Assembly (NCBI GenBank): GCA_938042065.1
Contig: CALISG010000023.1
Span: 5,224 to 69,223, forward strand
Direction of reading: 5' to 3'
Length of the DNA: 64,000 nucleotides
Source of the DNA: an uncultured Candidatus Saccharibacteria bacterium
GTDB lineage: Bacteria > Patescibacteriota > Saccharimonadia > Saccharimonadales > Saccharimonadaceae
In this document: positions 9,532 through 17,080 of the stretch, one piece after another
Position numbering within the stretch: position 1 is the stretch's first letter
Layout: each line of letters begins with the position of its first letter
Position numbers and translations under genes: made by a program
Notes under the pieces: generated by a model
What the model saw: the letters and a program-made list of their open reading frames with translations, nothing else
What the model was told of the DNA's origin: nothing
The model's database searches: none

Positions 9532-9992
9532 CAGAAAGCATCCAATTCTGCGTTGCGGCGAACAAACCGCGCCGCGCCGGCAAATGGCGTAGCGATCCAC
9601 TCGTCAATAATTTCTTTCCAGAGCTCTAAGTCGTCGCCCGGAGCGTCCAACACCCGTGCTGGCAAACATAGGACGTTACAGTCGTTATCGTTACGGCACT
9701 CATGAGCTTCGAACTTATCCCAAATCACCGCCGCCCGGATGCCGCGAAAACGGTTGGCTGCCATCGCCATACCTTGGCCGCCAGTGCAAACCAGAATCGC
9801 CCGCGGATCAGTAGAATCGTCCTCGCCCAACACCTTGGTCACGGCCATCTGGGCAAACTGCGGGAAGTCGTCTTGCGGATCGAGTATCTTGTCGCCGACA
9901 TCCTCCCACTCGATGCCGCGCTTGGTCAGATAAGCTTCAATCTTCTCCTTCAGATAAAACCCACCATGATCCGCTCCTAGAAAAATCTTCAT
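9531..9992 (-). CDS. rpiB: Ribose-5-phosphate isomerase B (RpiB/LacAB family)
   Basis: 153 residues, normal for RpiB. ADHGGF (7-12) is the N-terminal signature. VCTGGQGMAMAANRF carries the catalytic Cys followed by the phosphate-binding loop; the family usually reads CGTGIGM, so the loop is altered. It interconverts ribose- and ribulose-5-phosphate and heads the operon rpiB-rpe-transketolase-aldolase-kinase. The ATG lies 6 nt after a TATACT box, so the mRNA should begin at or next to the start codon. LacA/LacB-like specificity is a weaker alternative. Confidence 0.9.
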   Translation of the reverse strand: MKIFLGADHGGFYLKEKIEAYLTKRGIEWEDVGDKILDPQDDFPQFAQMAVTKVLGEDDSTDPRAILVCTGGQGMAMAANRFRGIRAAVIWDKFEAHECRNDNDCNVLCLPARVLDAPGDDLELWKEIIDEWIATPFAGAARFVRRNAELDAF

Positions 9993-9998
9993 ACTACA

Positions 9999-10027
9999 AG
10001 TATAAGCATAATACGCGCCCCTGACAA
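9999..10027 (-). promoter_or_regulatory. Promoter of the rpiB carbon operon (leaderless type)
   Basis: On the minus strand TTGTCA (10022-10027) and TATACT (9999-10004) are separated by exactly 17 bp, and the -10 box ends 6 nt before the rpiB ATG. No Shine-Dalgarno fits in between. This is the clearest example of the leaderless-type start found throughout the window. Confidence 0.8.
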
Positions 10028-10062
10028 GCCCTGTTAGAGTAGGTTTGGCTGGCCAAAGAAAA

Positions 10063-10128
10063 TCCCGCCCCAGCAGGGACAGCCGTAGGCTCTGTGATTA
10101 GAGCTGGCTGTCCCCGCTGGAAGCGGGA
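10063..10128 (-). terminator. Long hairpin terminator of cassette 1
   Basis: In minus-strand RNA the arms GCGGGA-like (10123-10128 with 10063-10068) and GACAGCC (about 10077-10083 with 10105-10113) form a long interrupted stem with a small inner hairpin (CTCT/AGAG), followed by TTTTCTTT. It closes the ~1.05-kb transcription unit that starts near 11108 and insulates it from the rpiB promoter 36 bp further on. Confidence 0.75.
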
Positions 10129-10189
10129 AGAGGGTGAGGTTTTCTGCCTTGGGGCTGGCGATAGAGGTCGCAGGCCGCAAGGCTTCATA

Positions 10190-10317
10190 CGGATGAAAAG
10201 TCTCAAAAAATCCGCGCTCAATTTAGCACCACGCCGAGAGCTGGGCGTGTGTCTGACTCAGAGGCTACGTGAGCCAGACAGTCTGTAGTGGGAGCCGCAC
10301 GTAGCTGCGGCGAAGAA
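10190..10317 (-). other. Hairpin-rich 3' untranslated region of cassette 1
   Basis: Between the ORF stop and the terminator, minus-strand RNA can form further hairpins: GCCGCA/TGCGGC (about 10293-10311), a TGTCTG...CAGACA stem near 10250-10282 with inner CTC/GAG, and ACGCC/GGCGT near 10232-10249. No ORF is supported here. The same style of consecutive hairpins continues from the coding part. Confidence 0.6.
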
Positions 10318-10863
10318 TCAAGCGGCATTCACCTCCTCAAGGAGGAGGCGGTTGATGTCGCTGTGGAGCTGCTGGGGCAGCTCCACAGCTCCATCCGGGG
10401 AGATCGAGGCCTTATAGACCCCGATTTCCTCGGTGAGATCCTCCGCCCGGGAGGACCGGGTCAGACCCCAGTCCCCCTCGATGAATGAAAAAGTCGGGTT
10501 GACGGTGCGGTAGCACCGCACCGTCAAGTCCGACGAGATGAACCAAAGGTAATAGAGGGTTTCACCCTCTATTTTCTGGCTCGACGCCAGCCCCACCGAA
10601 GTGGAGCCAGCGTCGCACGAGGGCCAACTGGCCCTCGTGGCGAGAATATCACACATGGCCATACGCACCGAGGTGCGGATGGCCATGGCCACAGTTCCCG
10701 CGGCCGCGGCCGCGGGAACTGTGGCTGCTGCTGAGGAGGCAGGCGCCTCCTCAGCAGCAGTGGTGACTTCGACCACGACGGGCGGCTGAGCCGCCCGTCG
10801 GGTGATGGCGACGAACACGAGCGCCGCCATCACCCCTATCGTAATCAGAAGACCATAGGCCAT
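10318..10863 (-). CDS. Cassette 1 ORF: small membrane-anchored protein encoded by a hairpin-paved mRNA
   Basis: 181 residues. ATG 10863 is preceded by AGGAAGGGG. The protein starts with a membrane segment (YGLLITIGVMAALVFVAI, 3-20) and a short basic stop (TRR), then an Ala/Val/Thr-rich low-complexity stretch to about residue 65, then a more normal C-terminal part (LYYLWFISSDLTVRCYR and SFIEGDWGL). No family is recognised. Nearly every codon lies in a perfect inverted repeat (see the hairpin-array entry), so the low-complexity sequence may be dictated by RNA structure. Either this is a real protein with an overlapping structural code, or a structured RNA in which the ORF is secondary; the intact frame, start site and signal-anchor favour translation. 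Confidence 0.6.
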   Translation of the reverse strand: MAYGLLITIGVMAALVFVAITRRAAQPPVVVEVTTAAEEAPASSAAATVPAAAAAGTVAMAIRTSVRMAMCDILATRASWPSCDAGSTSVGLASSQKIEGETLYYLWFISSDLTVRCYRTVNPTFSFIEGDWGLTRSSRAEDLTEEIGVYKASISPDGAVELPQQLHSDINRLLLEEVNAA

Positions 10864-10892
10864 CTCAGACCCCTTCCTGCCCCATGTGGGGC
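10332..10892 (-). repeat. Array of about a dozen consecutive perfect inverted repeats (RNA hairpins)
   Basis: Perfect stems, in order: 10332-10345 (5 bp), 10361-10388 (12 bp, 4-nt loop), 10439-10455 (6 bp), 10499-10527 (13 bp, 3-nt loop, plus an outer 5 bp), 10551-10573 (10 bp), 10582-10615 (15 bp in RNA with three G-U pairs and a UUCG tetraloop), 10616-10639 (10 bp), 10654-10687 (9+6 bp), 10689-10724 (36-bp palindrome without loop), 10725-10760 (16 bp, 4-nt loop), 10776-10800 (11 bp), 10800-10835 (11 bp) and 10879-10892 (5 bp). The G-U pairs and the UUCG loop exist only in minus-strand RNA, the strand that is transcribed. Confidence 0.9.
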
Positions 10893-10898
10893 GATGTG

Positions 10899-11108
10899 GA
10901 GCTTGACCTTTTCAAGCTCTCTACGGCAGCATCAAAAAACACCCAGGCTAGACTGGCGTTTTAGCGCCAGCGCTATTCGCACTTTTAGTCTAAACCAACC
11001 GAATTTAATAATGCCGTAGAGAACTTGAAAGCTGAACCTATCTACTACAGATTTTGTTGTTAGTGAGCATGTCGCTGATCCGGTATTTTGCTTATACGGG
11101 ATGGACAT
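10899..11108 (-). promoter_or_regulatory. Structured 5' leader of cassette 1
   Basis: About 245 nt separate the predicted transcription start (near 11108) from the ATG. A 16-bp helix pairs 11012-11027 with 10913-10928 (one G-U in RNA) and encloses a TAGAC/GTCTA helix and a CTGGCG/CGCCAG hairpin (10953-10970). An alternative hairpin, GAGCTTGA/TCAAGCTC (10899-10919), competes with the closing helix, so the leader could switch between two folds ahead of the ribosome binding site. Confidence 0.6.
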
Positions 11109-11114
11109 ACTGTT

Positions 11115-11143
11115 ATACTATCACACTTTACGATAAATGTCAA
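11115..11143 (-). promoter_or_regulatory. Consensus promoter of cassette 1
   Basis: On the minus strand, TTGACA (11138-11143), a 17-bp spacer and TAGTAT (11115-11120). This near-perfect sigma70-type promoter lies about 250 bp from the ORF start and immediately after the end of the GAPDH-like gene. Confidence 0.8.
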
Positions 11144-11191
11144 GACTTTTATGCATATTTTTGGCTGTATTAGCAATTATATTATAAAACA

Positions 11192-12184
11192 TCAAACATT
11201 CCGCGCATAGCGGCCAGTTTCAGCCGCCAACTCGACCAAGCGGTTAGCGCTGGCCCACTCGCCATCGTACCAAGTCGACACTTGTGCCAATCGCACGGCA
11301 ACCACCGACGTCAAGCCGACATCAACTGTCGAGCTGTAGCTATTGCCGCGAAAATCCTCGGCTACCAGCTCTTTGTCGGTAACCGCCAAAATACCGTTAT
11401 ATAGCGGTTCGCGGGCAGCATGCGTTAAAATCTCGTTTATTTTCTTGGCCGCGATTGATTCGCGCAGCAGTAGCGAAACCGTTGATAGACCAACGTTACC
11501 GTACTGGCGGCTGCTAACTGCAAGCCCGCTTACCGCGCTCGCAACATTTGGCAAAACTGCCTGCAATCGCTGGCCGTAATCAGCCGCCATCGCCACCAAG
11601 TCGCTGTCGCCCAGACGCTCAGTCTTTAATAGCGAGCTAGCAAAATGATAACTGCCAGCCGCTGTAATCGTCGCTGCCTCGACACCAACCGCTTGATCAA
11701 GCGTAGCGATAACCGGCGCTACCGAGCTAATCGCCGCATCGCCGCTGCAGACAATATCCGTCGAGACGTTAACCAATCCGTCATTAACGCCCATGACAAT
11801 CGTCGCAAAATCAGCACACTGCGACAACGACGCCACGCGTCGAGCACCAGCCGTCCGATGGCGGCGCAGTTCGGCGGCATCAGTCTGGCATCCAGTATCA
11901 ATCAAAACATCAATACCGAGGTCGTCCCACGGCAATTTGGTTGTCCGCTTATCGCTTATGATAGGAATGATCCGGTCGCCAACATATAGCGATGCGTCGC
12001 CAGTGCCAATCGCCTTGGCATAATGGCCGTAAATCGAGTCGTGCTTCAGCAGATAAGCGCACTGCTCGGCGCTCAGATGCGTCCGAATAGCCGCTATTTC
12101 CATATCCGAACGGCTCTGCGCAATTTTGAAAACACTGCGGCCAACCCGGCAAAAACCGTTAATCGCTACTTTTATTTTCACCAT
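11192..12184 (-). CDS. GAPDH-like protein without the catalytic cysteine
   Basis: 330 residues from ATG 12184 (AAGGAG five bases upstream). It has the whole shape of glyceraldehyde-3-phosphate dehydrogenase: VAINGFCRVGRSVFK at the NAD-binding start, LLKHDSIYGHY, and STWYDGEWASANRLVEL at the end. Where GAPDH has SNASCTTNC followed by LAP, this protein has CSGDAAISSVAP, so the nucleophilic Cys aligns with Ala; the His partner in TVHAYT is also not conserved (ITAAGSYHF). It is therefore probably a pseudoenzyme with a binding or regulatory role. The full-length frame argues against simple decay. Confidence 0.8.
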   Translation of the reverse strand: MVKIKVAINGFCRVGRSVFKIAQSRSDMEIAAIRTHLSAEQCAYLLKHDSIYGHYAKAIGTGDASLYVGDRIIPIISDKRTTKLPWDDLGIDVLIDTGCQTDAAELRRHRTAGARRVASLSQCADFATIVMGVNDGLVNVSTDIVCSGDAAISSVAPVIATLDQAVGVEAATITAAGSYHFASSLLKTERLGDSDLVAMAADYGQRLQAVLPNVASAVSGLAVSSRQYGNVGLSTVSLLLRESIAAKKINEILTHAAREPLYNGILAVTDKELVAEDFRGNSYSSTVDVGLTSVVAVRLAQVSTWYDGEWASANRLVELAAETGRYARNV

Positions 12185-12264
12185 GCCCACTCCTTGATTA
12201 AGCCATCTTTGCTAATATTTTAGCAAAAGCGCAATAGCTTTGGCAAATTTGCTATAATAAGGAT

Positions 12265-13791
12265 ATGAACGAGGTCGAGCTGGTTAATCTGGCTAGAAGC
12301 CATTACAGTGAAGAGCAGGTCGCATTGTTAGAAAAAGCAATCCATTATGCTACCGATAAGCACGACGGGCAACTGCGTAAAAGCGGCGAGCCGTACATCA
12401 CTCACCCGCTGCAAGTCGCTGCTATGTTAATCGACTGGGGCATGGATATTGATTCGGTGATTGCCGGCGTACTGCACGACACGGTCGAGGATACTGATGC
12501 TACACTAGAAGAAATCACCGAGCTATTCGGCCGGGATATCGCTTTTCTGGTTGACGGCGTTACTAAGGTTAGCCAAGCCCGCGCCGGCATGAAAAACCTC
12601 GAATCGTATTTGCCGAGCACTACCGATAACTTGACAAAGCTGCTCATCGCTGTCGGCCAAGACGTGCGAGTGATCATCATCAAGCTGGCCGACCGCCTGC
12701 ATAATATGCAAACTTTGCAATTCAAAAGTCCGGAAAAGCAGAAGAAAATCGCTCGCGAGACACTAGACGTTTTCGCACCGTTAGCCGATCGGTTAAATAT
12801 GGGGCGGCTGCGCGTACAGCTCGAGGAGTTGAGCTTCAAATATTTAATGCCCGAGGAATACAACCAAACTGTCGCCCTCAAAGATAGCCGCTTAAAGAAA
12901 TCTCAACGTAAGCTAGATGCCGTCCGCCGCGCTGTCGATTCGCGCCTCAGCGACGAGAAAATCCAGCACCAAATCGACGGCCGCGTCAAGAGTACCTACA
13001 GCCTATACAAGAAGATGAAGCGCGTCCCCAATATCGACGATATTTATGATTTGATCGCGCTGAGAATTATCGTTGACGATATCGACACTTGCTATCTGGT
13101 ACTTAACGAACTGCACAATATGTACGAGCCGATGGTTGGGCGAATCAAAGATTACATATCGAAGCCTAAGCCCAACGGCTACCAATCACTGCACACTACG
13201 GTGGTTACTAAAAACGGCCAAGCGGTCGAGTTCCAGATCCGCACCCGCGAGATGCACGATTACGCCGAACGCGGGCTGGCGGCCAGCTTCCATTATAATG
13301 AGCAAAAACTAACTGATGCTTACATCAAGGGCAAAATGACCAGCCTGCCGACAGATTTACACTGGATTAAGCATTTGCAGTCGGCAGCATCGATGATTCG
13401 CGAGGGTAAAGATTTCGATGTTGATAATTTGAAGGTCGATTTGTTCGGTGACCGGATTTTTATTTATTCGCCAAAGGGTGATATTTACGACCTGCCAGAC
13501 GGCGCTTTCCCGTTAGATTTTGCCTACCGCGTGCACTCTGATTTAGCCGCTAAATCAAGCGGATTTCTAATAAACGGCAAGATGGAACCATTCAGCTACA
13601 AATTGCAGCACGGCGATACCGTCGAAATTCTAACCAACAAGCGCGCTCGCCCAAAGCCCGGCTGGAACGAATATGTCATCACTGGACACGCCCGGATGAA
13701 GCTCAAGGCCCAGCTCAAGAAGACTTCGCTATTAGGCCGCGCTGGCAGCCTATTGCAGCGCACAGCACCGTTTCGCCGCAACAAAAAATAG
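12265..13791 (+). CDS. Bifunctional (p)ppGpp synthetase/hydrolase RelA/SpoT, lacking the C-terminal regulatory part
   Basis: 508 residues against about 730 in typical RelA/SpoT proteins. The HD hydrolase domain is intact (ITHP with His47, LHDTVEDT with His71-Asp72 and Glu75-Asp76). The synthetase domain is marked by IYDLIALRI and GYQSLHTTV, and a TGS domain follows (RIFIYSPKGDIYDLP to HGDTVEILT). The helical, zinc-finger and ACT domains are absent, so ribosome- or amino-acid-linked control must differ. ATG 12265 is 6 nt after an extended -10 (TGCTATAAT). It ends in a strong two-way terminator. Confidence 0.93.
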   Translation: MNEVELVNLARSHYSEEQVALLEKAIHYATDKHDGQLRKSGEPYITHPLQVAAMLIDWGMDIDSVIAGVLHDTVEDTDATLEEITELFGRDIAFLVDGVTKVSQARAGMKNLESYLPSTTDNLTKLLIAVGQDVRVIIIKLADRLHNMQTLQFKSPEKQKKIARETLDVFAPLADRLNMGRLRVQLEELSFKYLMPEEYNQTVALKDSRLKKSQRKLDAVRRAVDSRLSDEKIQHQIDGRVKSTYSLYKKMKRVPNIDDIYDLIALRIIVDDIDTCYLVLNELHNMYEPMVGRIKDYISKPKPNGYQSLHTTVVTKNGQAVEFQIRTREMHDYAERGLAASFHYNEQKLTDAYIKGKMTSLPTDLHWIKHLQSAASMIREGKDFDVDNLKVDLFGDRIFIYSPKGDIYDLPDGAFPLDFAYRVHSDLAAKSSGFLINGKMEPFSYKLQHGDTVEILTNKRARPKPGWNEYVITGHARMKLKAQLKKTSLLGRAGSLLQRTAPFRRNKK

Positions 13792-13800
13792 CAGCCAAAA

Positions 13801-13833
13801 CGAAAATAGCCAGACAATCTCTGGCTATTTTCG
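13801..13833. terminator. Two-way terminator between relA/spoT and the DUF5684-like gene
   Basis: CGAAAATAGCCAG (13801-13813) and its complement (13821-13833) form a 13-bp stem with A and T runs on both sides. The outer stem sequence GAAAATAGC is also used in the terminators of cassettes 4 and 5. Confidence 0.85.
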
Positions 13834-13864
13834 CTAAGTTTGCAATTAGAAGTTTATCAACTAT

Positions 13865-14482
13865 TTATGCCTGCGGCGGCTGCTGAGGCGGCTGCGGCTG
13901 TCCGCCTTCAGCTACCGGCGGCTGAGGCTGGACAACCGTTGCAGCTGGTTGTTGCGGTTGAGCGTATGGCTGCGGTTGTTGAGCATAGGCTACCGGCTGC
14001 TGCGGTTGTCTGTAAGCTGGCTGCGGTGCGTAATACCCAGGCTGCGGCGGCTGGCCGTAGACTGGTTGCTGCCGCATAACCGGGCCAACATAGCGGCTTG
14101 AACCAAACGCCAAAATCGGGTTCATAATCGCCGGGAAGAAGATCATCAAAACGCCAAAACCAGTCGTTTTGCCAAACGATTTTGCTAAATCTAGCGGTAA
14201 CACGATCGAAATGTATATATGGGCAAACGGCAAGAACATCAGTACGACTTGCCACTCTGGCCGGCCGACAATCTGCATCATTACTACCATGTTGTATATT
14301 GGCACTAATGACGCCCAGCCTGGCTTGCCAGCCTTGGTGAAGATTCGCCACATGGCGATAATCATTAGTATGGAAACTGCCAGTACAATTAAGACGACAA
14401 ACAGCCAAATTACAACTGCAACCGCACCGATGTCACTACTAGTCGTCGTATAAGTCGAAGTCGAATAATCATAATAGTCCAT
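13865..14482 (-). CDS. Membrane protein with Pro/Gln/Tyr-rich tail (DUF5684-like)
   Basis: 205 residues. A Tyr/Thr/Ser-rich head is followed by a membrane segment (about 18-48), the motif MWRIFTKAGKPGWASLVPIYN typical of the signal-peptidase-I-associated DUF5684 family, and further hydrophobic segments to about residue 125. The last ~75 residues are a low-complexity tail of PQ, QP and YAQP units, presumably cytoplasmic. GGAG precedes ATG 14482. It sits 21 bp after ppa and is probably co-transcribed with it. Function unknown. Confidence 0.75.
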   Translation of the reverse strand: MDYYDYSTSTYTTTSSDIGAVAVVIWLFVVLIVLAVSILMIIAMWRIFTKAGKPGWASLVPIYNMVVMMQIVGRPEWQVVLMFLPFAHIYISIVLPLDLAKSFGKTTGFGVLMIFFPAIMNPILAFGSSRYVGPVMRQQPVYGQPPQPGYYAPQPAYRQPQQPVAYAQQPQPYAQPQQPAATVVQPQPPVAEGGQPQPPQQPPQA

Positions 14483-14503
14483 AATTTGCTCCGTTTAAGT
14501 TTA

Positions 14504-15028
14504 TTACCGATTATTATAGCGGTCAATGCATTGTTTGACAATCGTCTTGGCTTCCTCGGCATCGCCCCAGCCCTTGACGATGGTACTGCCTGGCTTCTTG
14601 AGGTCTTTGTAATGAGTGAAGTGATGTTCAAGCTGCTTAACCAGCTGCGGAATGTCGTCGAGCGAGTTAATACGATCATCGTCGCGATTATCAGCCGGCA
14701 CCACGACTACTTTGTCGTCGACTTCACCGTCATCTTCGAAGCGCAGCACGCCAATAATCCGCGCCTCCAACCACACGCCAGTCGTTAGCGGCTCTGGGCA
14801 AATAATCAGCGTATCTAGCTCATCGCCATCCTCGTCAAGCGTCTGCGGAATAAAGCCGTAATTACACGGCTTAGCAAAGATTTTTGGCTCGACGCGGTCC
14901 AGTATAAAGGCTGCCCGCTGCCGATCCCATTCGACTTTCAGGCGCGACCCTTCGGGGATTTCTACTACGGTATTGACTAGCCCGCCATCAACGTCTCCCG
15001 GGTCAAGAACTTTATTAAAATCTGCCAT
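14504..15028 (-). CDS. ppa: Inorganic pyrophosphatase (family I)
   Basis: 174 residues, the usual size for the soluble Mg-dependent enzyme that hydrolyses pyrophosphate and drives biosynthesis forward. KVEWDRQRAAFILDR, CNYGFIPQT and the metal-binding DEDGDELDTLI are the family signatures. ATG 15028 has AAAGGAG upstream. It is divergent from the PLD gene with a short shared promoter region. Confidence 0.93.
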   Translation of the reverse strand: MADFNKVLDPGDVDGGLVNTVVEIPEGSRLKVEWDRQRAAFILDRVEPKIFAKPCNYGFIPQTLDEDGDELDTLIICPEPLTTGVWLEARIIGVLRFEDDGEVDDKVVVVPADNRDDDRINSLDDIPQLVKQLEHHFTHYKDLKKPGSTIVKGWGDAEEAKTIVKQCIDRYNNR

Positions 15029-15100
15029 ATTGCTCCTTTGCTTACAGTTACTACCTATATAGTACCAGTTTTTTACGCTATAGAGTATACTAATAGAGAT

Positions 15101-16105
15101 ATGAGTAAGAAAAAGAGTCCGACGCTGTTGACAGCAGAAGACTATATGTCGGATTTAGCAGTTAAAATTGATAATGCCAAACAACGCGTCAATATGGTAG
15201 CGACCACCTTTCGCGCCGATGACAAGCACACCGAAGCCGTAATCGCCGCCGTCGAGCGCGCAGCGGCTGAACGCGGCGTGCCAGCCTCGGTTTGTGCCGA
15301 TTCATTCACTTATCTCGAACCGAAGGAATTCATTCTGCGTTCACCGCGCCGCCAGCCATCGCGCGCCGTTCACGCCATGAAATTAGAACGGCGGCTAAAA
15401 AAAGCAGGCGTGGCTTTTCGCTGGCTCGGTCAAAAGGCCAATATGCTAATGACTGGCCGCACTCATAGCAAGTGGTCGATTGTTGACGACATAGTCTACG
15501 CTTGCGGCGGCGTCAATATGGACCACGAGAGCCTAGCTAATGTCGATTACATGTTCCGATTTGATAATAAAGTGTTAGCTGATAAGCTATCTAACGAGCA
15601 ATACCTTATCGCTCGCGCCGACAAGCGCGGCGGTTCGATTCGCAATTCAATGTTTGGCCTCGACGAACACTCGACTGTCCTGGTTGATCAGGGCTTGCCA
15701 ACTAATTCTCTCATTTACAAGCGCGCCTGCGACCTAGCCGAACAAGCTGAAAACATCGTACTAGTATCGCAGTACTGCCCGACTGGCAAACTCAACCGCA
15801 TTCTCAAGCGCAAAAATGCCAAATTATATTTCAATAATTGGCGTACCGCCTCGCCGATCAATAAACTTCTTATCAAACTCGGCACCTTAACCAGCCGGCA
15901 ACAAACCCTATATCAGCATCCGCAATATCTGCACGCCAAATTCATTGTTTTCACGATGTCTGACGGTTCGAAAATAGCACTATCAGGATCGCATAATTTC
16001 ATGCGCGGCTCTGGCATCATGGGTACGCGCGAAATCGCTCTCGAGACTAGCGACCCAGCCATCATTAAACAACTCGAAGCTTTCCGCAAGAAATACGTCG
16101 AATAA
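15101..16105 (+). CDS. Phospholipase D-family protein (cardiolipin-synthase-like)
   Basis: 334 residues from ATG 15101, which lies 9 nt after a TATACT box; the longer frame has no proper start. Two HKD motifs are present: HSKWSIVDD (His122, Lys124, Asp129) and HAKFIVFTMSD (His278, Lys280, Asp288). Such proteins join phosphatidylglycerol units or cleave phosphodiesters in lipids or nucleic acids. There is no N-terminal membrane segment, unlike classical cardiolipin synthases, so the substrate is uncertain. Confidence 0.85.
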   Translation: MSKKKSPTLLTAEDYMSDLAVKIDNAKQRVNMVATTFRADDKHTEAVIAAVERAAAERGVPASVCADSFTYLEPKEFILRSPRRQPSRAVHAMKLERRLKKAGVAFRWLGQKANMLMTGRTHSKWSIVDDIVYACGGVNMDHESLANVDYMFRFDNKVLADKLSNEQYLIARADKRGGSIRNSMFGLDEHSTVLVDQGLPTNSLIYKRACDLAEQAENIVLVSQYCPTGKLNRILKRKNAKLYFNNWRTASPINKLLIKLGTLTSRQQTLYQHPQYLHAKFIVFTMSDGSKIALSGSHNFMRGSGIMGTREIALETSDPAIIKQLEAFRKKYVE

Positions 16106-16126
16106 TACCAATATACGACGTCGAAA

Positions 16127-17062
16127 CTATTCCGCCTTCACGCCCTCTAAGTACTCGCGGATACTCAGCGCCGCCGTCGCCCCCTCGCCGACAGCACTGG
16201 CTACCTGCATGGTAGCGCCGCTACGGACATCGCCGCTGGCAAATACGCCCGGCAAAGCCGTCGCCAAACGGTCGTCGGTTTTGATGAAGCCGTACTCATC
16301 AAGCTCAACGCCGCTATCCGCCAAAAACTGTGTATTCGGCTTCAAGCCAATGAAAACAAACACGCCGTCAGCCTCAAAAGTCGTTTTTGCGCCGTTTTCG
16401 AGCGCCCGTACCGCTGCCACCGCACCGTCCTCGCCGACGATTTCTTGTGCTACCGTTTGCAAATGTACGGTAATTTTGCCATTATCAATATATTTCTGCA
16501 AATCGTCTTGCAAAGTCTTACTAGCTTTGATAGTACTTCGCACCAGCAAATCAATATGCTCGGCAAATCGCGTCAAAAACATCGCTTCCTGCACACCCGA
16601 GTTGCCGCCGCCGACGATGACCAGTCTCTTGCCTTTATAAAAAGCACCATCGCAGGTCGCACAATAATGCACGCCGCGGCCATAAAATTCTGCCTCGCCA
16701 GGAATGCCAAGTTTCTTATAACCGCTGCCTGTAGCAATCAGTACAGCGCGAGCTTTAACCTCTTGACCGTCAACTGTCAAAATATTAACTCCATCCTGAT
16801 GGCGCAGCGATGAAACGTCGCCGTAATCAATCTTGGCGCCAAAGCGTTCAGCTTGCTTGCGCAAATTATCTGCTAATTCCATGCCTGGGACACCGTCGGG
16901 GAAGCCAGGATAGTTGTCGATTTTATCGGTAATTGCCGCTAGACCGCCAACGACGCCCTTCTCGTAAAGAGTAGTGTCAATACCCTCGCGCGTAGTATAA
17001 ATCGCTGCCGCTAGTGCACTCGGGCCGGCGCCAATCATCACCGCAGGTTTTATATCTTCCAT
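16127..17062 (-). CDS. trxB: Thioredoxin reductase
   Basis: 311 residues. It reduces thioredoxin with NADPH through FAD. FAD-binding GAGPSALAAA (11-20), the redox pair CATCDG (Cys134, Cys137), NADPH-binding VGGGNSGVQEA and the C-terminal ASGDVRSG motif are all visible. ATG 17062 has GAGGAGGAAA upstream. It is 18 bp after the FKBP gene and likely in the same operon. It is convergent with the PLD gene. Confidence 0.95.
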   Translation of the reverse strand: MEDIKPAVMIGAGPSALAAAIYTTREGIDTTLYEKGVVGGLAAITDKIDNYPGFPDGVPGMELADNLRKQAERFGAKIDYGDVSSLRHQDGVNILTVDGQEVKARAVLIATGSGYKKLGIPGEAEFYGRGVHYCATCDGAFYKGKRLVIVGGGNSGVQEAMFLTRFAEHIDLLVRSTIKASKTLQDDLQKYIDNGKITVHLQTVAQEIVGEDGAVAAVRALENGAKTTFEADGVFVFIGLKPNTQFLADSGVELDEYGFIKTDDRLATALPGVFASGDVRSGATMQVASAVGEGATAALSIREYLEGVKAE

Positions 17063-17080
17063 GTAGATTTCCTCCTCGTC

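Noticed and set aside
9532..9600. 23-residue N-terminal extension of the epimerase
   Set aside because: It lies inside rpiB, has no ribosome site, and the TGATG overlap gives a standard start.
10094..10488. Plus-strand frames over cassette 1 (10094-10288, 10288-10488)
   Set aside because: The promoter, G-U pairing and terminator all point to the minus strand; the palindromic sequence opens frames in both directions.
10332..10892. CRISPR array or transposon ends in the repeat-rich stretch
   Set aside because: The stems are all different in sequence, with no repeated unit or spacer pattern, no target duplications and no transposase.
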